In this document: piece by piece, positions 44,015 through 53,639 of the stretch
Position numbering within the stretch: the stretch's first letter is position 1
Layout of the letters: each line of letters starts with the position of its first letter
DNA from: Fictibacillus sp. BK138
GTDB taxonomy: Bacteria > Bacillota > Bacilli > Bacillales > Fictibacillaceae
Direction: 5' to 3'
Length of the DNA: 64,000 nt
NCBI RefSeq assembly: GCF_004216955.1
Contig: NZ_SGXL01000003.1
Coordinates: 62,001 to 126,000 of the forward strand
The notes under the pieces: model-generated
Told to the model about the DNA's origin: nothing
The model's input: only the letters and a program-made list of their open reading frames with translations
Database searches by the model: none
Translations under genes and position numbers: made by a program

Positions 44015-46464
44015 TAGATGAACGCCTCCTCGGTTTCTGCTCTTCCACGATCGTTTTCTTTTGTGTTGAAGGCACTGATCCATTCGTCAAACAATACGTC
44101 TGTTTGAATTTTGGCCGTCCGCCCGTACATATCCTCGACGATACATTGACCTTCCGTGAGGTTCTTTAGCATATCCCGATTCGCTTTGTTATCCTCCATG
44201 CCAAGAAACTCGATGATGTTCGCCGCCTCTTCAGTTGTTTTTGCTTTAAATGCAAACTTCGTCCCGATATTTTCTTTGATCTGTGGTTTGTTGTATTCAT
44301 AAGTAGATTGCGTGATGATATAAACGGCTGAGCGTAAAGATCGTCCTGTCCGCAGCAACTCATTGATCAACCGATCACCTGCATTGGTATTCATCAGCAT
44401 CCAGGCTTCCTCAAAGATGGTCATTTTTACAACGGAATCATCACGCGCGAATTTCGTTGCGAATTTGGCTAACGGCTGCATGAGTGCAACGGCAATATGT
44501 TCGTCACGAGTGGCAGCCTTTTCTCCTTCATCCGGAAGATTCAAGTTTTGGATCTGAAGGATGTTGACCTGCTCATTGAGACTGATCCCTTCTACATCCC
44601 CTTCAGAAAACATGAGCTTGGCTACCCCGTTCGTTCCGATTTCATAAAGAAGATCGCCTACATTTTTTACATCTTGGTCACTAGACGTTTGTAAATAACG
44701 AACGACTTTTAGAAGTCCTGGCTTTTTCTCTTGTTGCATGATGTGACGGACCCCTTTATAGATGGCGGTCTTCACGTTCCGTTCGTTGGACTGAAGTTCG
44801 GATAGATATTCTAAAACACCAACAGCTGCATCCTGCGCCTCTTCTCCTTGAAGAAAGGTAAGAGGATCCAGTTTCCCGGCGTCCTTCTTTTCACTGGAAA
44901 GTGTGATGTAGTTAAAACTTTCGATTAACTTTTTAAAAAATGGAGCCGTTTTCTGCATTTCAGGCGTAAGCGACTGCTTGAATTTCTTTTCCACTTCATC
45001 TTTTGGGTCGGTCATCAAGATCTTTGCCCCGAAAAACACGGAATTGAGTAAGATGTCTTTTAAGAGATACGATTTCCCCATACCTGTCGGTCCAGAGATG
45101 GTGACATGTGGAGAGGAATATTTGGAACCTTTTAAACCTAAGTGAGCTAAAAAGGGATGGTAAAAAACAAGAGATTGAGAGTTTTCGATACTTTCACCCT
45201 CATGGGAGATGTTTTTCCCAAGATAAAAACCGACCGTGTTGCCAATTTTGCGTGTCAGTGAAAAAAGGGATTCCGCGAAAGATTCAGGAGTAAGGATTTG
45301 CTCCCAATCTTCGGCTACGATTTTAGCTGCAGGTAATGATTGATGGAATAATAGGAGTTGATCGGCTAATGGTTGCACAATCTCTATCTGTTGATCCTTA
45401 AAGTCGATTTTGAGCCTTCTCGCTCTTTTTCGTACTTCTTCTCTTGTTTTGCCATAGACAACCAAGTTGATGTGCGCTCTAAGAAGTGGTTTTCCTTGAT
45501 TTTTGATTTGATTCTCTAATTCGTGCAACAGTTCGCGCCCCGTATTGATTAAGCTGTCATCATCTTCGTTTGCTTCAATGAGTTGAGCATCCTGATCACG
45601 AAAACGCTTTTTGATCTTGTTCGTTTGGTTCTCGTCCTCTTTTTTATGTTTGTAGACGGTACGCATGTTTACTTCAACAGGAAAATGATACGACTGAAAG
45701 AAATAAGCCCACTGCTTATAACTTAAATCGATCGGAAACTCTGAAACCGGAAGAAACGCACACCACGATTCTTCATCCAGTTGTTTGATGTTTACATAGC
45801 CAGCTTTTCCGGGATCAAGTATCCCTTCGGTGAGGCTGTAAACACTGCCTTCACCATCGGGCTGAATCTGTCCTCTGACAAACTGATGACGGATGATATA
45901 ACGTAATTCTTTCTCTTTTAGCCGATACGCGCCTGAATAATTATTGATCGTCGTATAAGCATCCTCTTCTGATTCCGCGAACATGTCGACGATCAAATGA
46001 TCGACTTCATGCCCTCCAAAACCGGCAAGTTTCTGTAGATAACGGTTCATACTTTTAAAGGAGGAAGAGAAGGTGCTGATTAGGTTATCATCTAGTTCCT
46101 GGCGTTTCAGTTTCACACCGATAAAGAATTTATATTCTACAACGTTTTTCGCTTCTTCTCGTAAGATCTCTTTCGCGCGTTCCGCATAATATCTTCCTGT
46201 TTCGGCATAGTTTCCTTCATACTGCGCTTTTAACCTTTCCATCCTTTTGTCGATATCAACGGGGATCGGAACGATTTTATAATCGATCTCCTCAAATGCT
46301 GAGAGCTGCCAAGCGAGTCTCTGAAGTCGACTTACAAGATTGTTCTCAGCTTCTTGCTCATTTACGCCTACGGTGTTTTCGTGCAGACGGTAATAAGCCC
46401 AGGCCTCCATATCATGCGTATAGATGACATTATCTTGGTACGATTGGATCGGAAACTGTATCAT
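44014..46464 (-). CDS. VirB4/ConE-type conjugation ATPase
   Basis: 816 residues. Walker A SGPTGMGKSY (457-466) and Walker B VVKMTIFEEAW (678-688), followed by ELLRTGRSLRSAVYIITQST and the C-terminal EFLGMEDNKAN region, define the VirB4 AAA+ domain; the N-terminal ~400 residues are the family's interaction domain. It energises assembly or substrate movement of the type IV secretion channel at the membrane. ATG with AAGGTGG upstream. Operon member after tcpE. Confidence 0.96.
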   Translation of the reverse strand: MIQFPIQSYQDNVIYTHDMEAWAYYRLHENTVGVNEQEAENNLVSRLQRLAWQLSAFEEIDYKIVPIPVDIDKRMERLKAQYEGNYAETGRYYAERAKEILREEAKNVVEYKFFIGVKLKRQELDDNLISTFSSSFKSMNRYLQKLAGFGGHEVDHLIVDMFAESEEDAYTTINNYSGAYRLKEKELRYIIRHQFVRGQIQPDGEGSVYSLTEGILDPGKAGYVNIKQLDEESWCAFLPVSEFPIDLSYKQWAYFFQSYHFPVEVNMRTVYKHKKEDENQTNKIKKRFRDQDAQLIEANEDDDSLINTGRELLHELENQIKNQGKPLLRAHINLVVYGKTREEVRKRARRLKIDFKDQQIEIVQPLADQLLLFHQSLPAAKIVAEDWEQILTPESFAESLFSLTRKIGNTVGFYLGKNISHEGESIENSQSLVFYHPFLAHLGLKGSKYSSPHVTISGPTGMGKSYLLKDILLNSVFFGAKILMTDPKDEVEKKFKQSLTPEMQKTAPFFKKLIESFNYITLSSEKKDAGKLDPLTFLQGEEAQDAAVGVLEYLSELQSNERNVKTAIYKGVRHIMQQEKKPGLLKVVRYLQTSSDQDVKNVGDLLYEIGTNGVAKLMFSEGDVEGISLNEQVNILQIQNLNLPDEGEKAATRDEHIAVALMQPLAKFATKFARDDSVVKMTIFEEAWMLMNTNAGDRLINELLRTGRSLRSAVYIITQSTYEYNKPQIKENIGTKFAFKAKTTEEAANIIEFLGMEDNKANRDMLKNLTEGQCIVEDMYGRTAKIQTDVLFDEWISAFNTKENDRGRAETEEAFI

Positions 46465-46476
46465 GGGTCCACCACC

Positions 46477-46866
46477 TTATTGAAATTGCTCGTAAGTTTG
46501 CGCCTTTTTCATTTGTGGCTGATAAACGGGTTTATGATTGCTGTAACTGAACCGTTTATTGAACAGATAACGAAAGTAACCGATGAAAAAACGGTCTAAA
46601 CGTTTACCATCGAGCCGGCTTCTACAGATTGCCCCTGCGATTATCCACGGCAAAACGGCATAAAAGGCGAGCTGTAGAGTCGTAGGTAAAACTTGATTGA
46701 TACTTCCTCGGAAGAGAAATAGAATACCAAAAAGCAAAGCAGCCACAAGGATTTGTCTAACCTCGATTCCTTTAGAGAAAACGAGTGATTTTTCGCCTTT
46801 TCCGATCTTCCAGATTTTCAAAGGATACCTAAAGAACTTTCGGTAGTTATAGGCAGCTGACCTCAA
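46477..46866 (-). CDS. TcpE-family conjugation membrane protein
   Basis: About 129 residues from a TTG at 46866, chosen because GGTGG lies six bases upstream and the TTGA overlaps the TcpD stop; an ATG at 46896 lacks a site. YNYRKFFRYPLKIWKIGKGE followed by two membrane segments (ILVAALLFGILFLFRGSI; LAFYAVLPWIIAGAICRSRL) is the TcpE/ConD pattern. Part of the membrane core of the transfer machine. Confidence 0.85.
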   Translation of the reverse strand: MRSAAYNYRKFFRYPLKIWKIGKGEKSLVFSKGIEVRQILVAALLFGILFLFRGSINQVLPTTLQLAFYAVLPWIIAGAICRSRLDGKRLDRFFIGYFRYLFNKRFSYSNHKPVYQPQMKKAQTYEQFQ

Positions 46867-47102
46867 TTTAAACCACCGCTTTTCACTTGATCCCAAATCG
46901 CATTTGCCACGCTTTCAAATTCCCCTGGATTCGCCACGATCACATAGCAGACAACCGCAAAGATAAAGCTGGAAAAGAACTGTCCCCACCGTTGTGAGAT
47001 GAACGCTCTAACGATCATGACGACCATGATGATAAATAGGACGGCTGCAACCTGACCTGAAACGTAATCGGTAAGACCTGTAATATCCGGCATTTGAATC
47101 AT
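46863..47102 (-). CDS. TcpD-family small membrane protein
   Basis: 79 residues with two hydrophobic segments (QVAAVLFIIMVVMIVRAFI and FFSSFIFAVVCYVIVANPG). Size, topology and position between TcpC and TcpE match TcpD of clostridial conjugative plasmids. ATG at 47102 overlaps the TcpC stop. Confidence 0.8.
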   Translation of the reverse strand: MIQMPDITGLTDYVSGQVAAVLFIIMVVMIVRAFISQRWGQFFSSFIFAVVCYVIVANPGEFESVANAIWDQVKSGGLN

Positions 47103-48175
47103 CCTCCTAATGTGTGTTTGAGTGCTTGCACATAAAATTTATTGTTCTCTTTAGACACGATTAGGGTAAACGGATGTTTCGTTTGAAGTCCCGTATCACC
47201 TTCCTGTAAGAGAACAAGGGTTTTCACAATATACTGTCCTTCCTTTTCCCCATCATAAACAACAAAGTCTTCAAGCCCTTTGTATTGATAAAGATCTTTT
47301 AAAGATTCCGGGTTCTCCATCAAGTAAGACATTTCCTGAGTAGAATTCGTGGTGTATGAAGTGAAAAACTGTGTGGCAAACTGCTGTATTTCATCTTCGA
47401 CTTTCACGTTCTTCTTGGATGGATCGGTTTGGTCCTGCACTGCTGTCATTCTTGTTTCACTCGGTAGAGCTTGGTAATAGGGCTGTTCGATGACATTGAA
47501 TGAGTTCCCGTCCGTTCCAAGGCGAACGACGATCATTTGTTTCTTCGTTCCAAGCGATTCCTCTTGCGTCGTCACTTTTTCCTCTTTTGCAACTTCTTCT
47601 TTCCCTGCATTCTCTTTCTTCACATCTACCTGTTCTTTTTTCTCTAATGTCTTGAAGAGCTCATATTCGATTTCGTAAACATAACTGGCAGCTTCTTCCC
47701 CAACGTCCTTTACATCATACAAACTAGCACTCTTCAAAACTCGTTTACCTTGGAAGTCTGTGAGGTTCTCTAATCCTCCTACCCTTAATCCCTCAGCCAA
47801 GAATCCTTGAAGTGCTTTCTCTCGTTCTTCTCGTTCCTTTTCATCGTTTGAGACATTGATATACGTATCGATAAACCGGCTAGCATAGGTTTCTCCTGCA
47901 GGAGAATTGGCAAAACCAACCTCATTTAGACTGGCGATCTGCTCACTTGATTTGTTCTGATATCCGTTTACTTTTTCGTTTAAAAAACCCGTCCGAGCCC
48001 ATGACTGAAAGCTGATAAAGATAACACCAACTAAGACCATCCAAAACACGAATGAGAACGCCATCCTTGCATTAAAACGAGAAGATTTCAATCGCCTTTC
48101 ATCTTTCAAGACCTTCTTTCTTCCTTGAAATGCGCTTCTTTTCAGCCCACCTTTCAACTTGCCGAAAAAAGTCAT
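47099..48175 (-). CDS. TcpC/ConB-type conjugal transfer protein (VirB8-like)
   Basis: 358 residues with one N-terminal membrane segment (ARMAFSFVFWMVLVGVIFIS) and an extracellular part with two NTF2-like domains separated by a charged linker (~190-215, Lys/Glu-rich). GRASP-like family blocks include YASRFIDTYINVS and QFATQFFTSYTTNS. TcpC forms trimers as the membrane platform of Gram-positive T4SS. ATG overlaps the VirD4 stop (ATGA). Confidence 0.9.
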   Translation of the reverse strand: MTFFGKLKGGLKRSAFQGRKKVLKDERRLKSSRFNARMAFSFVFWMVLVGVIFISFQSWARTGFLNEKVNGYQNKSSEQIASLNEVGFANSPAGETYASRFIDTYINVSNDEKEREEREKALQGFLAEGLRVGGLENLTDFQGKRVLKSASLYDVKDVGEEAASYVYEIEYELFKTLEKKEQVDVKKENAGKEEVAKEEKVTTQEESLGTKKQMIVVRLGTDGNSFNVIEQPYYQALPSETRMTAVQDQTDPSKKNVKVEDEIQQFATQFFTSYTTNSTQEMSYLMENPESLKDLYQYKGLEDFVVYDGEKEGQYIVKTLVLLQEGDTGLQTKHPFTLIVSKENNKFYVQALKHTLGG

Positions 48176-50154
48176 CTAATCCCTCCCAACTCTAAGGCGT
48201 TTCGTACATAGACACGGCGGAAATAAGTATCACTGTCTTCTTCCTCTACCATTTTTCGATTGATAAAGATCTCACCGATCTGCAGATTTTTTATCTCACT
48301 TGGGTTCGCTTTAAATCGCTCAACATCTCGTACCGTACCCATCTCTGATTCATAACGAAGATGAGGATATTTCTTTTCGATCTGCTGCGTGATCTCTTGA
48401 TCAGAAAACGTACCGAAAACTTGCGCGATACGCTCTGCATCCTTGGAAGAATTGACACGTCCTGTCGCGATTACGTTGCAGTTTGAGATGATTTGCTCCG
48501 TCATGATAGGGTCAACAGCGTCTATATCTGATAACGTTTGAGTAGAAATGATACATTCGAACCCAGCCGAACGTGACTTATTAACGATGTCGACGATTCG
48601 ACGGTCACCATAAGCTGAAAACTCATCATAGATACCAAAGATAGATTTACGTCCTCTCGCCTGGCGATAAGCGACCAAACTGTTAACGTCTAAGATTATC
48701 ATTTTCCCAATTTTCCGAATATAATCAGCATAACGACTCCCGGAGATACTGAAGATCACGACATCGTTGTGATCGGTTATCTTTTGAAGGTCGATTCCAT
48801 TTTCACTTTCGATGAACAAATGTCCTAAATCAGATTCTAGAAGTTCCCCTAATTGCATTTTCAGACGAGTGAGACAACCTTCCACGATCTCTTCAGGAAA
48901 TTCATCATCTAGTATGCTCTTGATACGTTTCAAGCCCTCTTGAAGGGTTGTAACAGATCGCATACGCTTCTTTTTAACGGTTTTTTTCACAGTCTCTCTT
49001 TGGGGGGTGGGAGAAGTCATGAAATCACTTAAATCATCATCCAAAGAAGCTTGTTTATCTTTCTGGATTACGACTTCTTCTTCTACTTCCACTTCAAACT
49101 CTTCCTCAATTTCTTCCGTGCTGCTATGTTCTTTAAAAAACTGATTCATATACTTGAGGTTGGTTAACTTGGCAATGGTTTGTATGTCTCGAGGCGCGTT
49201 TGCTTCATCTATTAGTTTGATGATGAGTTGCAGATACCGAGAAGCGATGTCTGTATAATACGCTCCGTCTCCTTCACTCGAAAATTGAAACAGGGACATG
49301 AGCTTATCTCGTGTCTCGGTAGGGGTTCCATTCTTGATGGGGTTATACGTGAGATCATCCATTTCAGAAAAAAGAAATACGTTTCTGCCATATGCTTCGC
49401 ACAGAGCTTTAAACTCTAGCATAGATTTTCGTTCGCCTTTACCGTCAACGAAGATGATGGGTTTATCTTGTTGCAAGGCGGCTTCCATTAACGATGCGAT
49501 TAACGTGGTTTTCCCTGTACCCGTTCCACCTGTCGCAAGCATGTGGTAGTTGAGTTCCTTCGATTCAAGAGACACACGCTCTTTGAAATCGGTATACCCG
49601 ACAAACACTTCCTTAGAAGGTCTTTTCCGATAGAGCAGTTGTTTTTTGGCCAGAAACTTCACACGATTTTTCCGGAAGGATTTATAACGTTGTTCCGCCT
49701 TCTGCTTCTGTACTTCACCCGATTTAGTCGTCACTCTTCTTTTCCAAAAAAACTTAGCAAAGATGAAGAATACAAATGAAAAGAGTAAAGCGAGTCCTCC
49801 TAATACCACATAGGAAGAATAGGAGACGGTGATAGCATTCCCGTCATTTAACAATCGTTCAGCACCCGTAGAAAGGTAAGGTGCGTTCATTTCTGAGATC
49901 AATCCAAAATAGGTGAGGATACTCCCGGTTTGAACTTGCCAAAAAAGAATCACAATTCCTGATACAAGTGCTGCATAAAAAAGCCAGTCCCGTTTGAACA
50001 AGTGCAAAATGGCAAAGATCAGCATTCCGAGTAGGGCCGGAAGAAAAAACAGAATTCCAATGATTCCGATCAAACCATAGATGACAAGGTCACCGATCAT
50101 TCTGTCCGTTTCAGTCTGCTGTGTCTGTTCTTGATGTTTCGCCATCGGATCCAC
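48172..50154 (-). CDS. VirD4/TcpA-type coupling ATPase
   Basis: 660 residues: two N-terminal membrane hairpins (~22-140), then the RecA-like domain with Walker A GGTGTGKTT (209-217), Walker B region IFGIYDEFSAYG, and a TraM-recognition-like C-terminus (ISTQTLSDIDAVD, IISNCNVIATGRVNS). An acidic low-complexity insertion (~348-395) is unusual. The protein brings the relaxosome to the channel. The GTG at 50154 has GAGGTGAT five bases upstream and overlaps the upstream gene. Confidence 0.95.
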   Translation of the reverse strand: MDPMAKHQEQTQQTETDRMIGDLVIYGLIGIIGILFFLPALLGMLIFAILHLFKRDWLFYAALVSGIVILFWQVQTGSILTYFGLISEMNAPYLSTGAERLLNDGNAITVSYSSYVVLGGLALLFSFVFFIFAKFFWKRRVTTKSGEVQKQKAEQRYKSFRKNRVKFLAKKQLLYRKRPSKEVFVGYTDFKERVSLESKELNYHMLATGGTGTGKTTLIASLMEAALQQDKPIIFVDGKGERKSMLEFKALCEAYGRNVFLFSEMDDLTYNPIKNGTPTETRDKLMSLFQFSSEGDGAYYTDIASRYLQLIIKLIDEANAPRDIQTIAKLTNLKYMNQFFKEHSSTEEIEEEFEVEVEEEVVIQKDKQASLDDDLSDFMTSPTPQRETVKKTVKKKRMRSVTTLQEGLKRIKSILDDEFPEEIVEGCLTRLKMQLGELLESDLGHLFIESENGIDLQKITDHNDVVIFSISGSRYADYIRKIGKMIILDVNSLVAYRQARGRKSIFGIYDEFSAYGDRRIVDIVNKSRSAGFECIISTQTLSDIDAVDPIMTEQIISNCNVIATGRVNSSKDAERIAQVFGTFSDQEITQQIEKKYPHLRYESEMGTVRDVERFKANPSEIKNLQIGEIFINRKMVEEEDSDTYFRRVYVRNALELGGIR

Positions 50155-50914
50155 GTGGCATCACCTCTTCCCAACGTTCGTTGATAATAACAGGTGGAAT
50201 CTTTCGTATGGTTATCTTGTTGGCATTGATCATTCGTTCTTTGGCTTCATTGATCACGTTATGGATTTTAATATCATCCGCAAAGTACATAACTTGATCG
50301 TAACTATAGGGCTGATCTGTGATTCGTCCATCTGAAAGGAAGGCTTCAAACAGCTTAAACTTTTCATCATATCGCTTTCGTTCTTTTTTATTGAGTTCTA
50401 GTTCTACCCAAGTCGTCGTTACTCTACCGTCAAGAGCTTTGAAGAAGAAGACCGCATCTGGTATCCTGTCTCGTTTAGCGTTGTACACTTTTAATTTAGT
50501 CTGATTATCCCCTTCTCCGATCATCGAGTGGCGAATCTCTCTTTCGGTTCGATATTTAAATTCAACCCCTTGGTTCTCTGCTTGAAACTCGTAGTACAGT
50601 ACCAGATCCGTCAATAGAAGATCGTGTTGCATCGTATAAACGGAAGCTTTAGTAGGAACCGTTACACTCACATTTGTTAATTTTCGAGCTTCAAGTGTTC
50701 CCAAGTAAACCCCGACCTTGTGAGCGATTCTCTCATGTCTCACATATTTCTTTTCCTCTAATTTTCTTAAGCGCCGGTAGACCCGATGAATATTTGGTTC
50801 TCTAAATTTCAACATGATCTGCTTAGCTGTGACCATGCCATTTCTCAAAATAAACGTAAGATACTCGATATCCTTCTCTTTTAGCGACGTATACTTCAAC
50901 ATGGAAAACATCAT
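50111..50914 (-). CDS. Replication-relaxation family protein (PF13814-like)
   Basis: About 267 residues. The N-terminal winged helix (LTFILRNGMVTAKQIMLKF, then VYRRLRKLEEKKYVRHERI) and central block (YTMQHDLLLTDLVLYYEFQA) match the 'replication-relaxation' family of Bacillus plasmids and ICEs, linked to DNA relaxation and transfer. The only candidate DNA-processing gene adjacent to the coupling protein. ATG at 50914 overlaps the previous gene; an internal ATG at 50902 is an alternative start. Confidence 0.85.
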   Translation of the reverse strand: MMFSMLKYTSLKEKDIEYLTFILRNGMVTAKQIMLKFREPNIHRVYRRLRKLEEKKYVRHERIAHKVGVYLGTLEARKLTNVSVTVPTKASVYTMQHDLLLTDLVLYYEFQAENQGVEFKYRTEREIRHSMIGEGDNQTKLKVYNAKRDRIPDAVFFFKALDGRVTTTWVELELNKKERKRYDEKFKLFEAFLSDGRITDQPYSYDQVMYFADDIKIHNVINEAKERMINANKITIRKIPPVIINERWEEVMPRGSDGETSRTDTAD

Positions 50915-51120
50915 CCTTTTTTAGCGAAAATAGGAACCACTCTCCCTTTTAGCAGCTGACCAAAACAGAAGCTTATTCCATACACAACAAACGAAATTAA
51001 CACCGTAACTAAAAACACAACTAACTGTAACGCTTTAATACCCATCCAGAAAACGAATCCATATAAAATGACCAAGATGCCTAAGTACGCTCTTATCCAA
51101 TGATTAAGCCCTATGAACAC
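50911..51120 (-). CDS. Small membrane protein, first gene of the transfer operon
   Basis: 69 residues from a GTG at 51120 with AAGGAGG six bases upstream. Two hydrophobic segments (AYLGILVILYGFVFWMGI and LVVFLVTVLISFVVYGISF) end in a basic tail. No family recognised. It overlaps the replication-relaxation gene by four bases and begins the eleven-gene operon. Confidence 0.7.
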   Translation of the reverse strand: MFIGLNHWIRAYLGILVILYGFVFWMGIKALQLVVFLVTVLISFVVYGISFCFGQLLKGRVVPIFAKKG

Positions 51121-52008
51121 AGAACACCTCCTTGCATAAATAAGAGATGATAAACATTTTTATACATTTAACAATCCTTTTCCACCTAAAATACAAACCT
51201 CTACACAAGATAATTAAACTACCTTTCTTTCTACTTTCGCTCTTGAAATTCTCTCTTGATCTTGATCCTTCTTTTGAACTTGAACTTATACTCTCTTGAA
51301 CTTGAATCTCTAAGAACTTATTATTTTGAACTCACAATTCATTCACTAACCTCTAAAACTACTACTACTCATCCCACTTAAACTTTTAAACTGGCTCCGC
51401 CTTCATGTAGTAGCAGAAGACCTCGGCTATGTTTACGTAGTATAGGCGAGGTCTTCTGCTGATTACGAAATGAACAGGAGCCCGTAATCCTTTAAATACG
51501 TGGGATGAGACTCACTATAAACCGCAAACGAGATGTAAATTGATTAACCATTTATTTACGTCATTATTTCTATATTATTTTAATATTCTGAATTCAACGC
51601 AAGTATAGTATACGCACATCTGTTTGGCAATAGATTCAAAGGTAAATCATTCCATATTACTACATATTATTTTAGAATAAGAATTTCTTACCATCTTTAA
51701 ATCTCTCATTCTCTATTAGATCTTTGACTTGCTACTCCCCCTATCGAAAACACTCACCTACCACCTCAAAAGACACAATTTAATCTCTGTAAATAAAACT
51801 AGACTATGCATAAAAATCAGTAGAACTAAACAAGCTCTACAATACTCATAACAGTTCTTCTCCGCTTAACAAACATGCCAACAAAGAACCTTCTTCTCCC
51901 AAACGATAAAGAAGTAAAGTCTCAGTATCGAGAATATAAAACACACAACAAAAACAAAACAGTACCAGGAGAATTTTGATATGTATTGGCACATTGGCTC
52001 ATTTATTA
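51121..52008. other. Intergenic region upstream of the transfer operon: repeats and nested palindrome
   Basis: About 890 bp. It holds short direct repeats of TTGAACTTGAA and CTTGATCTTGAT at 51.25-51.34 kb, the large nested palindrome at 51368-51509, and otherwise AT-rich DNA without a gene. Confidence 0.6.
51368..51509. repeat. 142-bp nested inverted repeat, candidate oriT
   Basis: Nested arms share one centre: CTCATCCCAC (51368-51377) with GTGGGATGAG (51500-51509); GGCTCC (51393-51398) with GGAGCC (51477-51482); AGCAGAAGACCTCG (51412-51425) with CGAGGTCTTCTGCT (51447-51460), the last a perfect 14-bp stem. The loop contains CTAT...ATAG and TACGTA. It lies 250-390 bp upstream of the transfer operon, between it and the replicon. 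Confidence 0.7.
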
Positions 52009-53520
52009 TCAGCTTGATCTGGCCTTCGGTGGAGAACTGTTTCCGTAATATGGGGAAACGAGATTCTCATGATCGATAGAATTCACAAATCTACTAGAAT
52101 CTGCTTGCAGCACATCTTGAAAAATGAATTGCGCTTTTTGGTTCTTCAGCTGTTTCAGTTCGATGATGTGATGAAAGAGTATACTTCTTGCTGCAATCTG
52201 GGTCACGGCGTTGCGTCCTCTTCCGATCGTTCGTTTTACGAGATTTTTAGATTGCTTCAGTACTTCTTTTAACGTAGATACCGCCATACCGAACGTTTCC
52301 GCGAGTAATTTCAGAGAACCTTCTAAGTAGGGATTGGTCTCTGAGGTGTTCACTTTTAAGTAATTGATGACATCTTCTTCGCGTTCGTTATAGTGTGAGC
52401 GCGTTCTCTCCTCACGAGGTTTCTTGAACTTATACCAGCCCTCCCGTCCTGTGAACTTTACGTTCCCTTCTGTCCAGAGTTCTAAGAGCTGCTCGACGTA
52501 TGACCGTTTGACTCCTTTGTATTTACCCGAGTATGCGCTCTTTAAAGTCCTCTCGAACTCTTGTTTTGAGAGTGGTTTGGATAGATTGGAGTTGAACTGA
52601 TCGAGTTCATCGTACGCCTCTTCCATGTTCCTTCCGCTAACATAGTTTGCTAGAGAAAGAGTTAATAGTGCGTTGTTCCTGCTTGCCGCAGTATGGCCAG
52701 AGTCAATATGTTCAGAGCGGATCAACGTCTGGTACCAGTCTGTTCCGATCAGGTTCTGCTCATTGCTGTTATTTGAATAAATTACACGAAACATGTTCTT
52801 CTTTTCATACTCACGGGACCATGTCATGAGTTCATTCGTCTCAACTGGCACCGGATAGAAGTCTAGTACGTTCTCTTCTTTTGGTATACGGTAGAAGCCA
52901 AAAGGTACACAGTTCACATCGACAGGTGCATATTCACATAATGCTTTTCGCATATTGAGAGAGATTCTCTCAGCGATTCGAAGGCTTTTATAATCATGAT
53001 TCTTCGTTATATAAAAAGGTGTGGAAAGCACAAAGAAGACCTGGTACCCTCTTGGTGTAGCAAGCAGCAAGTTTGGCCGAGGAAGTCCTAACTCCTCACA
53101 TCCGATATAAAAACCATAAAGGTCAACATCTTTTGTGTCGATATCCATACCGATCACGTTGATCTGCTTTAGGTTGTCTCTCGTGTGTCCTTTGATGATG
53201 CGATTTTTAAAGTCATAGTACGTACCTCCGCGATACGTGTTAGGTGTCCAGTGAGAGATCGTCTTATACTTTTCTTCCAACGTCTCATAACTTGTGACGA
53301 CGTATCCTCTACCGCAGGATAGGTCTTCTTTAGATGATGAAACGAAAACGACACCCTTCTTGTATGGTGCATTTTTTTGAGCTTCACGAAAACGCACCAC
53401 GTTACGGATTGGTGCAGATGTTCCTCTTTTTTTATATAAATCCAGGCTATCATGTGTAAGAAATGACAGTATATCCGATATTGAGACCTGTTTTTTATGT
53501 TTCAATGCGCTCTTTTCCAT
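52009..53520 (-). CDS. Plasmid AEP-type primase with PriCT and HTH domains
   Basis: 503 residues. The primase core (~40-230) has NVIGMDIDTKDVDLYGFY with the DxD metal pair and LLATPRGYQVFFVLS. A PriCT_1-like helical domain (~285-350: ASRNNALLTLSLANYVSGRN, PLSKQEFERTLKSAYSGKYK) follows, then a helical C-terminus with a likely HTH (LAETFGMAVSTLKEVLKQS). It would prime plasmid replication. ATG at 53520 has AAGGGGTG six bases upstream; the 81 extra residues to 53763 overlap origin repeats and are rejected. Confidence 0.88.
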   Translation of the reverse strand: MEKSALKHKKQVSISDILSFLTHDSLDLYKKRGTSAPIRNVVRFREAQKNAPYKKGVVFVSSSKEDLSCGRGYVVTSYETLEEKYKTISHWTPNTYRGGTYYDFKNRIIKGHTRDNLKQINVIGMDIDTKDVDLYGFYIGCEELGLPRPNLLLATPRGYQVFFVLSTPFYITKNHDYKSLRIAERISLNMRKALCEYAPVDVNCVPFGFYRIPKEENVLDFYPVPVETNELMTWSREYEKKNMFRVIYSNNSNEQNLIGTDWYQTLIRSEHIDSGHTAASRNNALLTLSLANYVSGRNMEEAYDELDQFNSNLSKPLSKQEFERTLKSAYSGKYKGVKRSYVEQLLELWTEGNVKFTGREGWYKFKKPREERTRSHYNEREEDVINYLKVNTSETNPYLEGSLKLLAETFGMAVSTLKEVLKQSKNLVKRTIGRGRNAVTQIAARSILFHHIIELKQLKNQKAQFIFQDVLQADSSRFVNSIDHENLVSPYYGNSSPPKARSS

Positions 53521-53639
53521 GAGGAACACCCCTTTTCTTCGTGATTTCTTGATACTCTCGTTAAAAAATGGGACGATAATACAGTTGAACTCCCACTTCC
53601 CGAAGTTTGTTGCAGAAAGTATAACGAAATCACTTTTTA

